The notes under the pieces were generated by a model, which saw nothing but the letters and a program-made list of their open reading frames with translations, ran no database searches and had not been told where the DNA came from. From positions 31,605,266-31,669,265 of the forward strand of contig NC_081555.1 in the NCBI RefSeq assembly GCF_963082655.1: a DNA stretch of 64,000 nucleotides, written 5' to 3'. The stretch comes from Stomoxys calcitrans (lineage: Eukaryota > Arthropoda > Insecta > Diptera > Muscidae). Shown here piece by piece: positions 33,801-44,440 of the stretch. Numbering within the stretch: position 1 is the first letter of the stretch; every line of letters starts with the position of its first letter. The translations under genes were made by a program, and so were the position numbers.

Positions 33801-35325
33801 CTCAACATATTACAACCAAAAATTCCATGGCGGCAACGATAGGCACCTATGTGTGTGAGAGACAATCTCAGTGCCTATAACAAGGGAGAGTGAGAGCAAG
33901 ACAAAGGTAAGAGAGTTAACAGAACTTAACTGATACTCATACTGTGTTTTTGTTTGTTTTTCAGTAGTTTCCAGCAAATACTCCGTTAGGAGCCAAAGCT
34001 CCCATGGTAATGGTGGAGGTGAATAAGCTTTGATTCACTATAGTACGTCGTCGTCTCCTCCCCGACATTGACAATGCGAATTTTGCAAAAAAAAAACCCC
34101 AAATCTGATATGTATCCAGAGGAGCCATAAGAAAAAAAGGCCAATGGTATAAAAAACATATTTTCACAAAAAACAGGAATTTAAAAAAACTTAAGGCAAT
34201 ATAAAACACACATACTATTACGAAAAGGTTAAAGGGATAGCATAGACTAGTCCCAAACAGAAAATAATAGGCATATATGTTTATACATATATTTACATAT
34301 GATATATGATATTATTATACGTACATTGAATTCATAAAATTTTCTTATAGTACCAATTACTATTTTTGTGACTATCTTTCAATTTGGTATTATTCACTCC
34401 GTTATTATGTAATTTATTATTCTCCATTTGTTGTGTTCACACATGTAACGAAAAAAATCTTTTTGCGTAGCACCCCGACGCAAGCGAAACGTTTTAGGCG
34501 ATTCCTACAGGAATTTATGACCAGCACAAAAATTCAAACCACTGTCTGTAAGCACCATGCAAAAGAAAACACATACACCACACACATTCACATTCAAAAA
34601 AGGGGCAATATTTAACATGAAAATATTGTCATAGTTTTTTTCTTTTCTCTCTTTCACATAGAAGATTTAATACAAAACTCTAGAACATTTTTTTTTCTTA
34701 GTTAACAATTCGAATATTTTGGGGTTTTTGCGTTTTTTTTTTCTTTCTTTCTTTTTTTGAATTTTTTTTTTCCAATTTCAGTTTCAATTCTGTTTGTAGG
34801 TATGTATGTATGAGAGTGAAATTTTTTTCTTGTTTTTTTGTGTATAGGTAAAGATATAGGTTTTGTGCGTTGTTCTTCTTTTTTAATTCTACAATTACAT
34901 CCGCAGACTTCAAAGGATAATATAAAACTAAACGTTAACTACTTTTGTTGTATACTACTTATAATATGTACACCACATTTGGCCTAATAAAATGTCACTC
35001 GTATTCTTGCCTTATTCTCGCTCTCGCCTTTACTCTCTCTCTCTCTCTTGGGCACTCTTCACCACACGTCTATGCTCAAACGCTCTCTGTTTGTATCTCA
35101 ATTAGGACGGGGGAAATTTTTGTCTCGCCGAACACTCATCGTAATACACAAAGCAAGTGGCCTAAAGCAATAGGGTTGCCATGATTGGGTTTTTTTTGGG
35201 GGAGAAAATAAAAACCAGCTTTATTCAAATCACATCCTTCCACAATATCACATTCCACATCGCTGTATACAAACCATGTAGTAGATGCTCAAGAAGTCAT
35301 ATGTCTTTGGACGGAGTAACAGATG
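33801..35325. other. No gene recognised (1.5 kb)
   Basis: Mixed-complexity DNA with (CT)n at about 35030-35050, a T-rich tract at about 34690-34770 and a GTATGTATGTATG run near 34799. No family recognised. It could be host sequence. Confidence 0.35.
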
Positions 35326-35334
35326 TCGATATAC

Positions 35335-35583
35335 CGACATAGAATATTCCAAACCAAATGACAATGACACATTTTACACCTACAATAGATTGATATATAA
35401 TTCACAATAGTCTCATTTTGATTGTCAATCATACGCCACATAGAAATTAAACCGTAACCGCATTTAAACAAATAAAGCTATCTTACCTAACACTGGGTGA
35501 CGTATAATTCACAATAATCTCATTGTGATTGTCAATCATACGCCACATTGGCATTAAACCGTAACAGTACTTAAATTGGGCTA
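35335..35583 (+). repeat. Family D repeat, two units
   Basis: Cores at about 35392 and 35497. The second reads GTGACGTATAATTCACAATA, then CATTGTGATTGTCAATCATA, CGCCACATTGGCATTAAACC. In both, the left half GTGACGTATRATT faces the right half AATCATACGCCAC as an imperfect dyad. The first unit starts TATTCCAAACCAAATGACAA as at 30.3 kb. Together with 30.2 kb, four units surround the LINE D/E region. Confidence 0.75.
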
Positions 35584-35584
35584 C

Positions 35585-36180
35585 TTCCTCCTACTTTTTG
35601 CAGTATGTAACTCGGATATATGGCGAGTTAAGTGAACCGATCCTTAATGGAGTGGAGCTGCCACTTTTTCCGAAGGCTAAATGCCTGGGCGTTATTCTTG
35701 ACCAGAAATTGAACTGGAGAAGGAACGTTGAGAAGAGAGTCAAACGGGGACTGAATGTGCTCTACTCATGTCGCAACTCAGTGGGCAGGAATTGGAAACT
35801 GGATTTTCACTGCTGTAGTTCGGCTGATCCTGGAGAAAGAGGAGGTGCAGGGTATTGCGCCGGTGCTCTACTCATGTCGCAACTCGGTGGCAGTACGACA
35901 AAAATGTAACGATAAATCTGCGAAAAATAAAAATTTTATCTAACCGCCGTTTGGAATTTTCAATACCGCGCTGCCGGCGAAAAAGACACCGCTTCGATCA
36001 CTACGCCAGACTAACAACTCATCACTGACGGAGGGTAAGATTAAAAAGATTGTAACTAGAGGAACTCAGCAAGTATGGGGTTTCCCCTCTTTGTAGCTTC
36101 TGGTTATCAATAGGATTCTCAGGTCTTTTGAGACTGAGAGAGTGAAAGTCATGGTGGATTCCTCTCTGATATTATAAAAC
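35585..36180 (+). pseudogene. LINE F, part 1 (post-RT segment)
   Basis: TRIYGELSEPILNGVELPLF, PKAKCLGVILDQKLNWRRNV and EKRVKRGLNVLYSCRNSVG match the region after the RT YADD box of R1/LOA-type LINEs. The segment CTCTACTCATGTCGCAACTC occurs twice 106 bp apart (about 35759 and 35865), a small internal duplication. After about 35920 the similarity fades. It is interrupted downstream by a SINE. Confidence 0.75.
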
Positions 36181-36185
36181 TCAAT

Positions 36186-36455
36186 CAGGGAGGCTACCGT
36201 GGCACAGAGGTAAACTTGTTCGTCTATGAAGCAGAACCACTGGTTGAAATCCCGGCATGAACATCAGAAAAACATTTTTGCAGAGGTGGTTATCACCTTA
36301 CAAATGTTGGCGATATTTGTGAGGTATCTGAAACTTCCCTAAAAAACAGCACGCCGTTTGGACTCGGCATAAAAAAGGAGGCCCGTATCTTTGAGCTAAA
36401 ACTTGAATTGGAATGCAATCATTGACATGAGAGAAGTATCTCTTAATTCTTAATG
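36186..36455 (+). mobile_element. SINE-T copy inside LINE F
   Basis: Head GAGGCTACCGTGGCACAGAG with a mutated box A (GGTAAAC) and a mutated box B region (GGTTGAAATCCCGGC). The body has CATCAGAAAAACATTTTTGC and GTGAGGTATCTG. The 3' end has CACGCCGTTTGGACTCGGCA, AAAAAGGAGGCCCG and CATTGACATGAGAGAAGTA. Box B is too decayed to expect pol III activity. Confidence 0.8.
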
Positions 36456-36459
36456 AAAC

Positions 36460-37115
36460 AGGGAATGAATGTGATTTTTGGTCAGAGACTAAACTGCAGA
36501 AGGAACTTAGAGTATAGGGTCAAAAGGGGACAGAATGGGTCCTACTCGATAAGAAGGAGTTGGGGGTTTCGGCCGATACACTGAAAGTTTACGGGGGTGG
36601 TTTGAGTGATTCTGACCTATGGATGTATGGTGTGGCATAAGACTCTGCACAACTTTGCCCCCTGCAGGTTGCTCGAGAAGGTGCAAGATACCACCGCGGC
36701 GCTGATATCTACATCACGACGGAGCACCAAGAGAAGCTCTAAATGCAGTACTCGATCTTAGATCCTTGCTGAGTGTGTGCCAATGAAGAACGCCCTTACA
36801 GAGGGAGTGAGAAATCTGGCTCTTCACAAATTTTCACATTCTTCTTTTCTGCTGGTGGATGGCGATGCTGCCGAACGTCATGTTATATGCGGCGCTACGG
36901 TTTATGTACGAGGGCAGTTATTTTTTGTTGGTGTGGAAGTCGCTTTTCCGGAAACGGCCCTCTGGTTTGCGGGCACCCCGGCTTTCCTTGGACCTACTGT
37001 CAGCAAGGATGAGGGCACTGGGGCTGGAGTCTTCTGGACGGATGCAGCGACTTTCAGAGAGATATTAGTAAATCTGCCTTTGACCCTGAACGGGTTCAAA
37101 TCTCAGCGAGAACAT
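36460..37115 (+). pseudogene. LINE F, part 2 (thumb and RNase H-like start)
   Basis: After the SINE, similarity resumes: GQRLNCRRNLEYRVKRGQNG, then RRSWGF, CRLLEKVQDTTAALIST (36.67 kb), VPMKNALTEGVRNLALHKF (36.78 kb). The frame 36777-37115 ends SKDEGTGAGVFWTDAATFRE, which resembles the start of an RNase H domain with the catalytic TDG replaced by TVS. That reading is tentative. Note that VILDQKLNWRRN of part 1 and the GQRLNCRRN here repeat the same LINE segment, so some rearrangement has occurred. Confidence 0.6.
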
Positions 37116-37117
37116 CA

Positions 37118-38037
37118 GAAACAAGTAAAAACGTGCAAACTTCGGCCGGGCCGAATCTTTTATACCTTCCACCATGGATTGATGGCATTTGTCAAGTTCT
37201 CTGCCCGATATCTCTTTATAGCCATACAAAAGTATAATGGATAAGATGCTTTTGGAGCTATGTTAGCTTATAAAACTATTCCGGCCATACTTGGTTTGGA
37301 TATTGGAGACCATAGTAGAAGTCATTGTGCAAAAATTCAAGCAAAATGGATAAGAATTTCGATCAATATGAGCTCAAGAAGTAAAATCGTGAGATCGATT
37401 TATATGGGAGCTATATCAAGTCAGGTATGTTGAAAGTCTTAGCAGAAACTGTTGTGCAAAACTTCATCCAAAACAAACAAAAGCTACGACCTCTAGGTGA
37501 GGCCACCGTGGCGCAGAGGTTAGCATGTTCGCCTATGACGCCAAGTCCCGGCGTGAACATCAGAACAATTTTCAGCGGTGGCTGTCCCCTGCTGGCTACA
37601 TTTGTGAGGTATCCTGCCATATTAAAATTTTTCTACCAAGTGTCGCTATGCGGCACGCCGTTCGGACTCGGCATAAAAAAGAAACCCCTTATCATTGAGC
37701 TTAAACTTTAATCGGACTGCACTCATTAATATGAGAGAAGTATCCCTCTTCCTTAGTAGAATGTTCATGGGAAATTTATCGAGTAGTTTAGTTCTAGTTC
37801 AGCTATATCTGGTTTTAGACCGATTCAGGCTATATTTGCAACATATGTTGGAAGTCATAGAAGAAGTCATTGTGCAAAATTTCAGTGAAATCGGATAAAA
37901 ATTGCGCCCTCCAGAGGCTCAAGAAATGTAATCGGGAGATAGGAGCTATATCAGGTTTAAGACCGTTTCGGACCATACTTGGCACTTCTGTTGAATGTCT
38001 TTCAGCCAAATAAAATAAAAATTGCTCTTCCTAGAGC
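37118..38037 (+). mobile_element. HEL-like element inserted in LINE F (tail missing)
   Basis: Head AACAAGTAAAAACGTGCAAA and TTCGGCCGGGCCGAATCTTT, TATACCTTCCACCATGG. Central units: GATCGATTTATATGGGAGCT, and after the SINE, AAATTTCAGTGAAATCGGAT, AAATTGCGCCCTCCAGAGGC. No GACGGAC tail, so the 3' end is truncated at LINE F part 3. A second SINE-T splits it at 37.5-37.79 kb. Confidence 0.75.
37500..37785 (+). mobile_element. SINE-T copy inside the HEL-like element
   Basis: Head GAGGCCACCGTGGCGCAGAG and GTTAGCATG (box A-like), with box B eroded because CAAGTCCCGGCG replaces the GGTTCGAATCC core. The body and 3' end are well preserved (CACGCCGTTCGGACTCGGCA, ATGAGAGAAGTATCCCTCTT, GAATGTTCATGGG). The HEL-like sequence continues on both sides. 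Confidence 0.85.
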
Positions 38038-38040
38038 TTA

Positions 38041-38330
38041 CAGAAATTAAATTTACATAAGACCACTGACTACTCATTGCCACTTCAGGTTTTTGGCGTC
38101 GAAAGAGGCGGCCTTCTTCAGGGTTTGTGATGACGAGGAGGAGGTGCAGACGTTCAAACACCATTTGTGTCACTGTACGGCAACTGTGAGGAGAAAACAC
38201 AGTATAATGGGTGAAAACTTTCTTCCATGCCTGTATTCCCTCCAGGGCCTTAGTCCTTTCGTCATTCTGGAGACCTGAATGGGCTAAATGAACGATGCTC
38301 CCACTAGTCGACATAGTTTTACAACTTAGT
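38041..38330 (+). pseudogene. LINE F, part 3 (Cys/His tail)
   Basis: CHFRFLASKEAAFFRVCDDE, EVQTFKHHLCHCTATVRRKH matches the C-terminal Cys/His segment of LINEs of this type (compare CRACGEGDETFEHFLCHCPA at 45.96 kb). This copy has lost one Cys (FRVC). The continuation GENFLPCLYSLQGLSPFVIL ends at a stop at 38278. Separated from part 2 by the HEL-like insertion. Confidence 0.7.
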
Positions 38331-38448
38331 TATATTCTACGCCACTACTGTGGTTCTTTAAGAATTTGTGAACGCTACGAGGAAAAAAGAGCTAGACCCA
38401 TTGTTAAGTATACCGTTAGTTAGAATTACTTTCTGATTCGAAATAGCC

Positions 38449-38825
38449 ATGTTTGCCAGTCTATCTGCCTGTCCATCTGTCTGTATGTCCGTCCGTCCGC
38501 TGTATGCCCTTCCATCTCTCTGCCTGTCTATCTCTCAGTCTGCCCATCTCTGTGTCTGTCCATCAATCTGTCTGTCCATCAATCTGTCTGTCCATCTCTC
38601 TGTCTTTCCATCTATCTGTCTGTCCATCTCCCTGTCTGTCCATTTCTGTCTGGCCATCTCTCTGTCTGTCTATCTCTCAGTCTGCCCATCTCTCTGTCTG
38701 TCCATATCTCTGTCTGTCAATCTCTCTGTCTGTAGATGGAATCTCTCTGTCTGTCCATCTCTCTGTCTGTCCATCTCTCTGCCTGTCCATCTCTCTGTCT
38801 GTCAATCTTTACGTCTGTCCCTGTA
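38449..38825. repeat. 16-bp minisatellite CTGTCTGTCCATCTCT
   Basis: About 22 imperfect copies, with variants (CATCAATCTGTCTGTC, TCTCTCAGTCTGCCCA). The motif is the reverse-complement type of the CAGACAGACGGAC seed in HEL-like tails, but no HEL-like sequence flanks it on either side, so I do not assign it. Open frames here are composition artefacts. Confidence 0.9.
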
Positions 38826-38829
38826 TTTT

Positions 38830-41000
38830 TGCTATCAAGGTTAAAGTCGTTTTCTTTGAGTTTTCTCACATAAATTGCGCAATTTTTTCATAGACTACTC
38901 TATAACAAAATGGTTACTTACAAAGTGCTACAGACCGTTTCTTAAGTTAAAATATTTTCCTTTTGTTACAATTTTATCCCATTTTGAGTTTGGTATTCTC
39001 CTAAAGTTTTTATGGCATTTTCATATGAAAAAGTCTACATTTTGTGTCATATTGGCAACACTGTATAGCAAATACCTCTAAGCCTGCACAACACATACAC
39101 AAACGCTCGCTCGCACAAAATACAAAAAAAAAAAAAAACAAGCAAACGCTCTCCCCACACAGATGTGTTAACATGTAATGTGCGATACGAACGATTGGCA
39201 TTTAGCACGTCAACGTTATCGTAAATCATTCGCAGATATATTCGATTCTATTTAAATTTGCCTAAGCCATTTTAGCATTTCTCAAGCCACAAATTAACCA
39301 AAGTCAGCCAAAAGGTCTTTAAGATGATTTTTCGCCACCATTCAAGTGAAGAAAATGAATCATGCATACATTTCTACGAACAAACAGCAGCACTCTGCCA
39401 GAGTAGATATGGTAATCCCCACCCAACTCCAAAAACAAACCCCTGCTGTTTACGCTCTTCAATCCAACAACCTCTGCCTGTACAACTCTCACTCCCTTTT
39501 TTTCACCAGCAATATATTCAACCAGTACGCACTTATTGACATGTAAAACTTCTCCGTCTTAAAAGAGCACTAAGCTGAGAGCTGCCACCATTTAATCGCC
39601 ACAATTTCGGCGATAAAACAGTGTTGCGCGCGTTTTAATTTTATGCCATTTCTTGGCTGATGGCGACAGAGACATCTGGTGCCTCAATCAAATGCTTTTA
39701 ATAGGAAAAAACAAAGACGCGTTAAATCTACTTTTCGTAGCTGGCATCTGAGACCGACCAACTTCAGTCCAATTGACAGTCAGTCGCCCAATCAAAGTGC
39801 GTATCAACGAAAATACAATTGAACACACACACACGAACACGCACTCAGCCACGCATAGACAAATAGTAGAAAAAGATAAATCCTGCTTATTTAGCAGTCA
39901 CTTTGCCATGAATTTGAGTATGTGCGAAATGAAAGCTGGACATCATCATCACCATCATCATCAGCAGCAGCAGCAGCAGAGCATAGTCTCATCATCACCA
40001 ACTCTGGCATTCGTACATACTCAGTTTCGTTGTTAACTTTAATATGGCGAACATCTTCGGGGATCTACTCTCAACATCAAAGTAACCTACAAATCCTTGT
40101 CTCTATATAATGCCTATGCGGTTGTGTGAATAGTGTGAGTGTGTTTTACACACAAACACACACCTCGGCTACATTCATGGGAATTACATGTGTGTTTTTT
40201 TCGTTTTTGATTTTTCTTAAATGTGTTGAGAAGTGTACATCATCAACGAAATACCGCCACATATCCGAAAGATTAGAGCATTCTGCTAAAATGACATAAA
40301 ACAAAATTTAAAGCTCATGTAAATTTCCCAAATCCTGGTAAACGATACCCAAATTTCCAGAGATAACCGACGAACATAAATGTCGTTCTAATAGCTTGTT
40401 GCATATCTAATGAGGAGAATAGCATATGTTTGTTGGAACTTTTTTTTTTTTGTTCTAGGTGAGTAGGTGGGTATTATTTACACTGTGTGAGTACGTGTGT
40501 GCAGCAATGAATTGTTTATGGTAATAAATCAAATTTTTTGGCATAGTGTTTAGTCTCTAAATTGAGTGGCAATTAGCGTGAGTATTTTTTAGTCAATCAT
40601 TTGGAAAATAGTTAATAGTTCATAATGTGTATAAAACGATTTTGTGGCATAAGCCATCGGATTTGTCCTTTCTTGTCTGAGAGCAAAATGTCAAGTCAAT
40701 TTAGACAAGAATTATTCTAATTATACACGGAAAAAATGTTTGTCTTAATTTTAAAGATTCGAGTTAAAGATTAGCAAACTTAATTTAAAGATGATAAATT
40801 TTCCGACTTTTTAAGGAAAACTTCCCATTGGTGAAAAATATTTTCCTTCATATTAAGATTTTTTTTTGAATGGTAGGTTAACAAATTCTTAACTTTGCGC
40901 CTTGTTATTAGCAAATTAACCTTGGGACAAGAGAACAATGAACCGTAGTTAGAGCCGCAAAATAACCATACAAATAGCAGCGACTTTAAATGTTCAACAT
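38830..41000. other. No gene recognised (2.2 kb); candidate host stretch
   Basis: The longest patch free of repeats by eye. It has a poly-A tract near 39125, (CA)n near 39825, and a CATCATCACCATCATCATCA plus CAGCAGCAGCAGCAGCAG tract at 39941-39978, giving a His7/Gln6 run in the 87-codon frame at 39773-40036. That frame has no homology I recognise and could be chance. (GT)n/(CA)n motifs lie at about 40130-40165. TCAGTC-like initiator sequences occur near 39765-39785, but there is no convincing promoter. Confidence 0.35.
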
Positions 41001-41003
41001 TTA

Positions 41004-42472
41004 AACAAGTAAGAGCGTGCTAAGTTCGGCCGGGCCGAATCTTATATACCCTCCATCATTGATCGCATTTGTCGAGTTCTATGCGCGGTAACTCTTTTTA
41101 GACAAACATAGAATATTGAATAAGAACTGTTATCCTATTGGAGCTATATCAAGTTATAGTCCGATTCGGACCATAAATGAATGCTGATTGACATTGTAGA
41201 AGTCATTGTGTAATATTTCAGTTCATTCGGATAAGAATTGCGCCTTGTAGGGGCTCAAGAAGCAAATTCGAAAGATAGGTTTATATAAGAGCTGTATCAA
41301 GCTATTGATCGATTCAGACCATACTAGATTCAGGTCATGAGAGAAGCCCTTGTACAAAATTTCAGCCAAATCGGATGAGAATTGCGCCCTCTAGAGGTTC
41401 AAGAAGTCAAGATCCCAGATCGATTTATATGGCAGCTATATCAGGTTCTATATCGATTTACGCCATACTTAGCACAGTTATTGAAAGTTATAACAAAACA
41501 CCTCATGCAAAATTTCAGCCAAATCGGATAAGAATTGCGCCCTCAATTGGCTCAAGAAGTCAAGATCCAAGATCGGTTTATATGACAGCTATACCAGATT
41601 ATGGACCGATTTGAATCATACTTAGCACAGTTGTTGAAAATAATACCAAAACACTACGTGCAAAATTTCAGTTAAATCGGACGATAATTGCGCCCTCTAG
41701 AGGCTCAAGAAATCAAGACCCCAGATCGGTTTATATGACAGCTATACCAGATTATGAACCGATTTAAACCATACTTGGCACAATTGTTGGATATCATAAC
41801 AAAATACGTCGTGCAAAATTTCATTCAAATCGGATAAGAATTGCGCACTCTAGAGGCTCAAGAAGTCAAGACCCAAGATCGGTTTATATGACAGCTATAC
41901 CAGAATGAACCGATTTGAATCATACTTGGCACAATTGTTGGATATCATAACAAAATACGTCATGCAAAATTTCATTCAAATCGGATAAGAATTGCGCACT
42001 CTAGAGGCTCAAGAAGTCAAGACCCAAGATCGGTTTATATGGCAGCTATATCAGGTTATGGATCAATTTAAACCATACTTGGCACAATTGTTGAATATCA
42101 TAACAAAATACGTCGTGCAAAATTTCATTCCAATCGGATAAGATTTGCACCTTCTAGAGGTTCAAGAAGTCAAGACCCAAGATCGGTTTATATGACAGCT
42201 ATATCAAAACATGGACCGATATGGCCCATTTACAATACCAACCGACCTACACTAATAAGAAGTACTTGTGCAAAATTTCAAGCAGCTAGCTCCACTCCTT
42301 CGGAAGTTAGCGTGCTTTCGACAGACAGACGGACGGACGGACGGACGGACATGGCTAGATCGACATAAAATTTCGCGACGATCAAGAATATATATACTTT
42401 ATGGGGTCTCGAGTAGTTACAAACAGAATGACGAAATTAGTATACCCCCATCCTATGGTGGAGGGTATAAAA
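41004..42472 (+). mobile_element. HEL-like element, complete, about seven central units
   Basis: Head AACAAGTAAGAGCGTGCTAA, TTCGGCCGGGCCGAATCTTA, TATACCCTCCATCATTGATC. About seven units of roughly 152 bp (GGTTTATATGACAGCTATAC, AAATTTCATTCAAATCGGAT, AAGAATTGCGCACTCTAGAG). The tail is AGCGTGCTTTCGACAGACAG, then (ACGG)n four times, ATGGCTAGATCGACATAAAA, ACAGAATGACGAAATTAGTA and ATCCTATGGTGGAGGGTATA. Head CCCTCCA and tail TGGAGGG form a short terminal inverted pair. No ORF of a transposase or helicase. It is the best-preserved copy, with only short GGAC expansion. Confidence 0.85.
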
Positions 42473-42619
42473 ACAGTTGGACAGTCATCTATGAAGAAAA
42501 ATAAGAATCTATCAGCGACCAACTTTGAAATGGAGGGTCATGTCCGTTAGTAAATAGAAAACTTAATTTAAAGGTAGCAATGAGAAGACGAGGCTAACGC
42601 AGCAGTGGTGGAAGTTCTG

Positions 42620-44180
42620 AAATTTCCACCATTGTAAGGCCGCTTCGGTGGCACTAAAGATCCTCCTGATGGCAGGGGGATTTGATGTGGTTCTTATCCA
42701 GGAACCCTGGGTCTATGGAGGAATGGTTCGTGGACTAAGAATTTCGGGATTTGAACTACTTAAGGATACGGGGAATGGGAGACACAGAGCCTGTACTTTT
42801 GCAAAGAGTAGTCCAAATGTTTTTATTATTCTGTCGCTTAGCACTGGAGAATTAGTAGTAGCCAGCCTTGAAATAATTAAGTCTCATTACTGGCTGAATT
42901 ACCTATATAGGGCACATGATTCAGAGATGCCGCCTTTAAACCTTAAGTTTCTGGTTGAAGCCGCTTCTGCAGGGAAGATGAGCCTCGTTGTAGGAAGTGA
43001 TGCTCATGCACATCACCAGATATGGGGAAGTTCGGATGTCAATGAAGGGGGTAAGCTGCTTATTGAATATATTATAAGTTGCTATCTGGCGATTTGTAAT
43101 AAAGGGGATAAACCGACTTTTTAATACCAGGAACAGGCAGGAAGTACTAGATTTTACCTTTGTATCGAAGAATATAAGCGCTAGAATATGCGAATGGGAA
43201 ATGTTGGATGACCACAGCTTCTCTGAGAAAATACTGCAGAAGTGGTACCGCGGCTAAACAGAAGAAAGGCGAATTGCGATAAATTTCGGCACAAATTCTG
43301 CACGTCTATCCCTTCTAGACCACAAAAGGAAGTGGCAACAGCGCAGGATATAAACATAATGGTCAAGTGGATCACGAAGTCCAGAATGACTCGCTTGTGT
43401 CAGCATATCCTAGTGCCAAGCCAAGGGACAAACAGCGACCGCCATGGTGGACCCCAGAGCTGGTTGGTCTAAGGAAGGACTGCAGAAAACTCTTCAACAG
43501 AGCATAAGCCACAAGAGCACCACACGATTGGGACCTCTATAAGGCTGAGCTCCAAAAATATATAAGGGCGAGCTGAGAAAGGCTTAGAAAAAATCCTGGG
43601 AAAAATCTGCAACTCCCTGGAGGATACATCTGATGCCTCTAGGCTAAGGAAGAATCTGTCCTCGAGACCTATTACGTTGGGGTATATTCATAAGTCAGAG
43701 AATGTATGGACAATGTGTAGTGAGGCAACACTAGAACTACTCGTTGATAGACATTTCCCGGGAAATTCTCCAACGGACAACGTGACGCCAGAAGATGTGT
43801 CACTGGTATGTCACTGTTGTGCCTGAGCTGAAAATCCTTTGGGCGATAATAAGAAGTTTCGACTCCTTTAAGTCGCCAGGCCCTGATGATGTATCGTACC
43901 GGTTGAATAACAAGCTGTGTCTGATAGACAGGAAAACATCACCACACGAAGGCGAAGGATTTTCGTCCTATTAGTCTGTCATCATTTATGCTCAAGACTT
44001 TTGAGAAATTAATAGAAACATGTGTTAGGGCAAAGATTCCTGGAGATCGCCTGTCGCGGCAGCAGCATGCATATAGTAAAGGCAAATCCACTGAAACAGC
44101 CCTTCCCGACCTAGTCGGCTATATAGAGGGTTCTCTCGCTGTCAAGGAATATACAATGGTAGCATTTCATTTTATTCAAC
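42620..44180 (+). pseudogene. LINE G: endonuclease and RT start, 3'-truncated
   Basis: HCKAASVALKILLMAGGFDV, VLIQEPWVYGG (APE endonuclease motif, Glu in QEPW), then VGSDAHAHHQIWGSSDVNEG and NKGDKPTF. After a break: RNRQEVLDFTFVSKNISARI and DDHSFS. Frameshifts and stops are dense from 43240 to 43840. FKSPGPDDVSYRL and the RT start LKTFEKLIETCVRAKIPGDR, RLSRQQHAYSKGKSTETALP follow. The RT catalytic core is missing because the copy ends at 44180 where a minus-strand HEL-like fragment begins. R1/LOA-type by motif style (inferred). One open frame (42648-43124) is long, but the element is dead. Confidence 0.85.
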
Positions 44181-44189
44181 TTTTTTAAC

Positions 44190-44440
44190 AACATCTGTGG
44201 TGAGTATTGGTCTAAATCGGTTGATAACCTGATATAGCTCCCATATTAATCAATCTTTTACAGCCTCAAGAAGCTTCCATTTTTGACTGATTTTGGCAGA
44301 AATTTTTTACATAAAGAACACATGTCAAGGTTCACTAGGTTATTTTTTTGTAAACTTTTATTAGAATCCATGGTGGTGGGTTCCAAGATTCGGCCCGACC
44401 GAATTTTTTTCCATCTACCTTGCTGTCTGTAATTAACTTT
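44190..44440 (-). repeat. HEL-like head and first unit, minus orientation
   Basis: Reversed head: CATGGTGGTGGGTTCC, AAGATTCGGCCCGACCGAAT. Reversed unit phrases: TAACCTGATATAGCTCCCAT, ACAGCCTCAAGAAGC. It interrupts or truncates LINE G. Confidence 0.75.

Noticed and set aside
38449..38893. 131- and 146-codon frames rich in LSVCPSICLS
   Set aside because: Translation of the 16-bp CTGTCTGTCCATCTCT minisatellite.
39773..40036. 87-codon frame with His7/Gln6
   Set aside because: Homopeptides come from CAT and CAG microsatellites. No domain around them, and the frame has no recognised homology. Left as a note only.
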